From assembly GCA_018646625.1 (NCBI GenBank), contig JABGUJ010000001.1, positions 193,534 to 257,533 on the forward strand: DNA of 64,000 bases, given 5' to 3'. Source of the DNA: Candidatus Woesearchaeota archaeon (GTDB lineage: Archaea > Nanobdellota > Nanobdellia > Woesearchaeales > JABGUJ01). The position numbers were made by a program, and so were the translations under genes. Shown here in pieces: positions 60,291 through 64,000 of the stretch (its first letter is position 1; each line of letters begins with the position of its first letter). The notes beneath the pieces are model-generated. The model saw only the letters and a program-made list of their open reading frames with translations, ran no database searches and had not been told where the DNA came from.

Positions 60291-62420
60291 CTAAGAAGCC
60301 GCAGGCGCCAATCCTTCACAACCTAACAAATCATAAAGCTTTTTTGTATCCTCAAAATGATCAGGATCTAAAGCTAATTTCTGAAGATAACTACAACCAT
60401 TATTGTACCAACTTAAATCAGAATAAGAAACAAGTCCTGGCTTAAGAAGAAAATTAATAAAAGCTAGCTGCTGCAGAGCATAACTCTTGTAATCAGATGC
60501 TCCATAAGGCACCTCTAAAAGAAAATCATTCAATTCGGATATTGATTTATCAACAATTTCGAGAGATGGTAAATTTCCTGGAGTCTTGGGACCCCACTGA
60601 AGCAACTCAAAATAAAGAAAAGTTCTAGCATACTTTTGCCACCCAATAATATAATTAGGATCACCCGAAGGAGGAATCAGCATTTTGTTTAGACTATCTA
60701 AAGTTGTTCCCTGACTAAATGAGTGTATCTCATCTACGGAAGGAATGTACAAATTAGAATAAACCAAGCCAACATCTCCAACTAATTTGACGCATTCTGG
60801 CACTGGCTCATTATTATTTCGAGGAACAGAATGTCTCATAGCATGGATCATAATCTCATAGTTAATGGGATTATTAGTTTCAGGATCAACAAACCCTACG
60901 GAACTCTGGACAAGTTTTGCATACTCATTACACCTAATCTTTGGCCATTCATATGCAATGGCACCTTGAGATAACACCAGAAGTTGTACTTTCTTAAAGC
61001 TTAACAGTACAGAAAGCTCATCTAACCCCAGTTTTTGTGCTTTATCAATTCCTTTCGTAATAGGTGCCAAGAAACCAGTTGCATCTTCAGATACAAAATA
61101 AGAGCTATATATGCCGGTAATATTTCCATAAATAGATCTCTTATATTTTAATTTCATCGCATCACTACCAAATGCGTCATCTATTAATTTAACAAAGACA
61201 GGATCACTAAGTAGTTTAAAATACTCATCAACCGCCTTTTCGCGATCATTTAACAGTTTATAGTGTGCTCTTGCAATTGCTTCTTGTGCACGAAGTGCAT
61301 CTCTATCATACAAGATATCGCCTTTGAATTTCTCAGGATTATCAATAAACTCCCTTAATTTTTCGATCGCATCTAAACGCTCCTGAGTAGTATAACTTAT
61401 TTGATTTAGAACATCCTTATACTTAAGAACAGGATTATCAAAAGCAACTTGCAACACAATCTCTGCACGTCTCAACCAATACCAAGGATACATCTGGTCT
61501 TCTAAAATGGAAGTCTTCCCCTGAGCCTTCTGCTCCTCATAAGTTTCAAGATATAAGTTAACTATATTCAATATTCTATCCAACAATTCTTTCTTTTTAG
61601 ACTCTAAAACTGCCCCAGCCAACTCAGCTTTTAACTCGACGAATTTACCATTAAGTGACTCTAAGTTAGGATTATCGATTTCTTTTATTCTCTTTTGTAT
61701 GTGAGGTAATCCCGCCCTTTCAATTAAAACAAGAGTATTACCATCAGGATGTCTGTAAGTTTCCACGTAAAGATCTCTGGCCTCAAAATTATTACCATTA
61801 ATGAAAAGACGCTCATAATAGTTGTCCGGCAACTGATCAATTTCAACATCTGTAACATAGCCCAACATAATCTTTTCATCTCCCGCAAGAACCTCTGAAG
61901 CACTCTTTGAAAAAGACCTCACAAATGTTTTTTCACCAAGTTTATGGCATTCATAAACATCTTGATCGAGTTTCTTTTTATCATACTTAACAGCCTTTAT
62001 ACCAGGATTAGCCCATTTAATTAAACAAACACAGGCCTGCCCTCCAATACAAGAAGTAGGTCGAGGCATATGGAGAAATCCTGTCGTATCATAAGCGGAG
62101 CCAATTTCAATCTTGACAAAAGAAATAGAAATTTCATCATCGAAAGGATCAAAACCAACCAAAGCCATTCCTTTACCAACAAAAAAAGGAATCTCGGTGT
62201 ATTCAAAGCCACCTTCATTTTTTGAATATAGGTTTTCAATAGTTCCTGTAAGACGCTGATAAGAATTAACAGTTCCTTGATCAACATCACTTGACGAGAA
62301 CAAACTACCAAACAAGTTATAACCAACATAAATAGCCAAGCCTAGAATGAACCCGAAAATCATCAAGTAAGCTAATTCGGTCCAGAGCTTACTAACACCT
62401 CTTTTTTTTGAAAAAAACAC
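60291..62420 (-). CDS. Large signal-anchored helical protein (709 aa)
   Basis: Anchor FSKKRGVSKLWTELAYLMIF then FGFILGLAIYVGYNLFG, followed by a long, mostly helical ectodomain with TPR-like stretches (LRAQEAIARAHYKLLNDREK, AVDEYFKLL). An early Cys pair GGQACVC is present. No catalytic motif was seen. Size and helix repeats suggest a scaffold for other surface proteins. The 5' neighbour is the run of five small pilin-like genes; a short gap with a promoter separates it from the 465-aa gene. Confidence 0.6.
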   Translation of the reverse strand: MFFSKKRGVSKLWTELAYLMIFGFILGLAIYVGYNLFGSLFSSSDVDQGTVNSYQRLTGTIENLYSKNEGGFEYTEIPFFVGKGMALVGFDPFDDEISISFVKIEIGSAYDTTGFLHMPRPTSCIGGQACVCLIKWANPGIKAVKYDKKKLDQDVYECHKLGEKTFVRSFSKSASEVLAGDEKIMLGYVTDVEIDQLPDNYYERLFINGNNFEARDLYVETYRHPDGNTLVLIERAGLPHIQKRIKEIDNPNLESLNGKFVELKAELAGAVLESKKKELLDRILNIVNLYLETYEEQKAQGKTSILEDQMYPWYWLRRAEIVLQVAFDNPVLKYKDVLNQISYTTQERLDAIEKLREFIDNPEKFKGDILYDRDALRAQEAIARAHYKLLNDREKAVDEYFKLLSDPVFVKLIDDAFGSDAMKLKYKRSIYGNITGIYSSYFVSEDATGFLAPITKGIDKAQKLGLDELSVLLSFKKVQLLVLSQGAIAYEWPKIRCNEYAKLVQSSVGFVDPETNNPINYEIMIHAMRHSVPRNNNEPVPECVKLVGDVGLVYSNLYIPSVDEIHSFSQGTTLDSLNKMLIPPSGDPNYIIGWQKYARTFLYFELLQWGPKTPGNLPSLEIVDKSISELNDFLLEVPYGASDYKSYALQQLAFINFLLKPGLVSYSDLSWYNNGCSYLQKLALDPDHFEDTKKLYDLLGCEGLAPAAS

Positions 62421-62432
62421 TTTGAAAATAAG

Positions 62433-62711
62433 TTATGCACAAGGCGTATCTTGCACACCATCCTTTAATTTACCAACACAGCAATAAGCTGATCCGCCCT
62501 CTATTTTATTACAACTACCCATACATTGACCCTTCGTATCACAAACAGACTTGGACACACAGTGACCCACACAAGTAAATTTGCTACCAAAACTTTTATC
62601 CGCTCTTTCACTTGCATTAAAAAAGAAGAAAGCAATTATACCTAATGCTAGTAAACCTATTATAATCATCACCACGTAACTTGTTTCTACAGCACCTTTC
62701 TTAAACATCAT
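62433..62711 (-). CDS. Small Cys-rich pilin-like protein 5 (92 aa)
   Basis: From ATG 62711 (62708 is an alternative; an upstream frame overlaps the preceding gene). MFKKGAVETSYVVMIIIGLL then a hydrophobic helix, then eight Cys in the pattern CVGHC...CDTKGQC...SCNK...YCCVGK...C. The ribosome site AGGTG is in a leader repeated before the next-upstream gene. The KKG-AxE start resembles type IV prepilin signals. Confidence 0.65.
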   Translation of the reverse strand: MMFKKGAVETSYVVMIIIGLLALGIIAFFFFNASERADKSFGSKFTCVGHCVSKSVCDTKGQCMGSCNKIEGGSAYCCVGKLKDGVQDTPCA

Positions 62712-62721
62712 AAAACACCTC

Positions 62722-63057
62722 TTAACTACATGGGGATGGAATTCCAACCACTTTACCTGTACAACAATAAATTATCTTACCACTTGTCGTAGACGCCTTT
62801 CCTACAAACAAAGATTTGAATGAACCCCAAAGTCCGGATGATTCTTCAGGAGAAGGAAGCTGAATAGCATTACAGGTCCCCATACAATTAGCACAGTCAG
62901 AAATACACGAACCAGGACAATCTACTTTCGCACCTAGCTTGGCATTTGAGCCAGCACCCATATTAAATATAAAATAACCAACCAAAGCCAGCACCAACAA
63001 AGCAAGAATTACCATGACAACATAGTTCACTTCCATTGCTGCTTTCTTTGAATTCAT
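62722..63057 (-). CDS. Small Cys-rich pilin-like protein 4 (111 aa)
   Basis: MNSKKAAMEVNYVVMVILAL starts a signal-anchor helix; the ectodomain has eight Cys (CPGSC-x3-CxxC-x3-C ... YCCTGK ... C), the same spacing as protein 3 in the first five. The leader TAAAACACCTCTTAACTAC (plus strand) is identical before this gene and protein 5. Prepilin-like but not proven to be cleaved. Confidence 0.68.
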   Translation of the reverse strand: MNSKKAAMEVNYVVMVILALLVLALVGYFIFNMGAGSNAKLGAKVDCPGSCISDCANCMGTCNAIQLPSPEESSGLWGSFKSLFVGKASTTSGKIIYCCTGKVVGIPSPCS

Positions 63058-63077
63058 AATAAAACACCTCTTAACTA

Positions 63078-63368
63078 CTATGCCGACTTAGATTTACACT
63101 CTATTGGTTTCGCTTCACTGGCTGTTTTATCTATTATACCAACACAACAATATGTATTATCGGCCGCATTTTTTGGAGAAGTACATGCTCCTTGACACTG
63201 ATCACAATCAGAAACACAGAACCCCGTACAGGTCAATTTGTTACCTATCCTATCATTCGCATCTCCGCCCATTTTAAACACAAAATACAAAATAACTGCT
63301 AAAACTAATAAAGCAATAATTATCATAATAATATAATTGATCTCAAGCGCTCCTTTTTTAAATTTCAT
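63078..63368 (-). CDS. Small Cys-rich pilin-like protein 3 (96 aa)
   Basis: MKFKKGALEINYIIMIIIAL, helix to about residue 33, then CTGFC-x3-CDQC-x3-C ... YCCVG ... C, eight Cys. A GAGGT ribosome site precedes the ATG. Sequence and Cys spacing make it a paralog of proteins 4 and 5. Confidence 0.68.
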   Translation of the reverse strand: MKFKKGALEINYIIMIIIALLVLAVILYFVFKMGGDANDRIGNKLTCTGFCVSDCDQCQGACTSPKNAADNTYCCVGIIDKTASEAKPIECKSKSA

Positions 63369-63380
63369 AAAATCATACCT

Positions 63381-63677
63381 CTACGACGCACTAGTCTCAA
63401 AAAACTGACACTGCATCGTTAACAACGTATTTGACTTATTCTCCTGGAAACAAAAACAACCCTCCCGCCTACATTGGGCTCTACAGTTAGCAAGATCATT
63501 ACCTTCATGCTCAATACAGCCTTGCCTAAGCGCACCATCCTCAAGTTTATCTATTTTATCGGGAGCCTTTTCAAATAAGTAAGAATAAATAAACCAAATC
63601 ATTAAACCTAAGAACAAAAGACCTATGAGCCAACGAATAACCTGATCTCTGGTAACTGTTCCCTTCTTGCCTCTCAT
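63381..63677 (-). CDS. Small Cys-containing signal-anchored protein 2 (98 aa)
   Basis: MRGKKGTVTRDQVIRWLIGL, a membrane helix to about 32, then a helical ectodomain with GCIEHEGNDLANCRAQCRRE and CFCF (six Cys). The first residues (RGKKGT) equal those of the 522-aa enzyme's anchor. No CC motif. Role unknown; position fits a minor subunit. Confidence 0.62.
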   Translation of the reverse strand: MRGKKGTVTRDQVIRWLIGLLFLGLMIWFIYSYLFEKAPDKIDKLEDGALRQGCIEHEGNDLANCRAQCRREGCFCFQENKSNTLLTMQCQFFETSAS

Positions 63678-63679
63678 TT

Positions 63680-63958
63680 TTATTTATTACAACAAACAGT
63701 TGCAGTGCCTCCGCTTTTTGAACAAGTAAACTGTCCGGATTTAGGATTGCCGCCAATACATAAAGTCGATGCAGCAACACAAACATTATTTGTACCTGGC
63801 AACTCACATTCGTTAGTAAAAGATTTTTCAGTTGCGTCTGCACCTTCTCTCCAAGTAGTGAACTTACCAGCAAAGATTGCAACTATAACAACCAAAACAA
63901 TTAGTCCAATAACCGCAACTATAATCATGTTTAAACTTAATTCAGCATCTTTATTCAT
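63680..63958 (-). CDS. Small Cys-containing pilin-like protein 1 (92 aa)
   Basis: MNKDAELSLNMIIVAVIGLI, a hydrophobic helix to about 28, then CELPGTNNVCVAASTLCIGG and FTCSKSGGTATVCCNK (six Cys, ending in the CC motif). A GGTGATTAAG element precedes the ATG. It is the first complete gene of the visible cluster; the cluster may extend past the window edge. Confidence 0.65.
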   Translation of the reverse strand: MNKDAELSLNMIIVAVIGLIVLVVIVAIFAGKFTTWREGADATEKSFTNECELPGTNNVCVAASTLCIGGNPKSGQFTCSKSGGTATVCCNK

Positions 63959-63968
63959 TCTTAATCAC

Positions 63969-64000
63969 CTAGTCAGCGGAATCATCATCTGCATTATCGT
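63969..64000 (-). CDS. Possible 3' end of a further upstream gene (truncated)
   Basis: In one minus-strand frame the window edge reads DNADDDSAD then TAG at 63969, ten bases before the next ATG. An acidic C-terminus ending just ahead of the cluster fits operon spacing, but nine residues cannot prove a gene. Confidence 0.25.
   Translation of the reverse strand, partial: DNADDDSAD

Overview
The window is an AT-rich archaeal chromosome segment, packed with genes and with no gap over 300 bases. Archaeal marks are GatD/GatE transamidosome subunits, RadA, an RPA-type OB-fold protein, Cdc48, archaeal-length TruD and ThiI, and TATA boxes (often TTTATAAA) 25-28 nt upstream of ATG codons, which imply leaderless mRNAs. 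Small proteins, [FeFe]-hydrogenase maturases, a bacterial-style mevalonate pathway and many Cys-rich surface proteins suggest a DPANN lineage, perhaps Woesearchaeota or Pacearchaeota. That placement is an inference, since no rRNA is present.

Layout. 1-11.2 kb: 3' part of cdc48, a Nudix-HAD pair, a Nif3-family gene, a membrane protein diverging from a double-HTH Lrp-like regulator, gatD-gatE, a glycosyltransferase with an alpha/alpha-barrel partner, and tRNA-Arg(CCU). 11.2-16.4 kb: truD, a second Nudix gene, a radical SAM gene diverging from a second double Lrp-like regulator, and a ZIP transporter. 16.4-21.4 kb: a UDP-GlcNAc operon (glmU-like, glmS, HAD phosphatase, glmM). 21.6-28.3 kb: an HTH/S-layer-like regulator behind three 20-bp-phased repeats, a coupled membrane protein, a TRAM protein, a class I aminoacyl-tRNA synthetase-like gene, an ASCH protein and radA. 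28.5-34.1 kb: small redox and membrane proteins, a RelE-type toxin-antitoxin pair with palindromic operators, a transglycosylase-like lipoprotein, Nudix and MTA/purine nucleoside phosphorylase genes.

34.1-41.2 kb encodes the classical mevalonate pathway from HMG-CoA to IPP/DMAPP (HMG-CoA reductase, mevalonate kinase, type 1 IPP isomerase, diphosphomevalonate decarboxylase, phosphomevalonate kinase, HMG-CoA synthase) with thiI inside it. A histone-H1-like Lys/Ala-rich protein with a duplicated N-terminal unit follows. Then come hydG-hydE-hydF, which build the H-cluster of [FeFe] hydrogenase; the hydrogenase itself is not in the window.

48.4-64.0 kb is the most unusual part: about 15 consecutive minus-strand genes, mostly abutting or overlapping, for surface proteins. 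Five small, mostly Cys-rich pilin-like proteins and three larger signal-anchored proteins come first. Three tandem enzyme-plus-partner modules follow, each a membrane-anchored papain-fold-like protein followed by a single-pass Cys-rich protein with a short cytoplasmic GY-motif tail. A 929-residue protein with a lytic-transglycosylase (SLT) domain ends the set. No Mur genes are visible, so cell-wall-hydrolase-like enzymes on such a cell suggest action on a partner, host or prey envelope, or a role in assembling a surface structure. This is the best candidate for an undescribed system.
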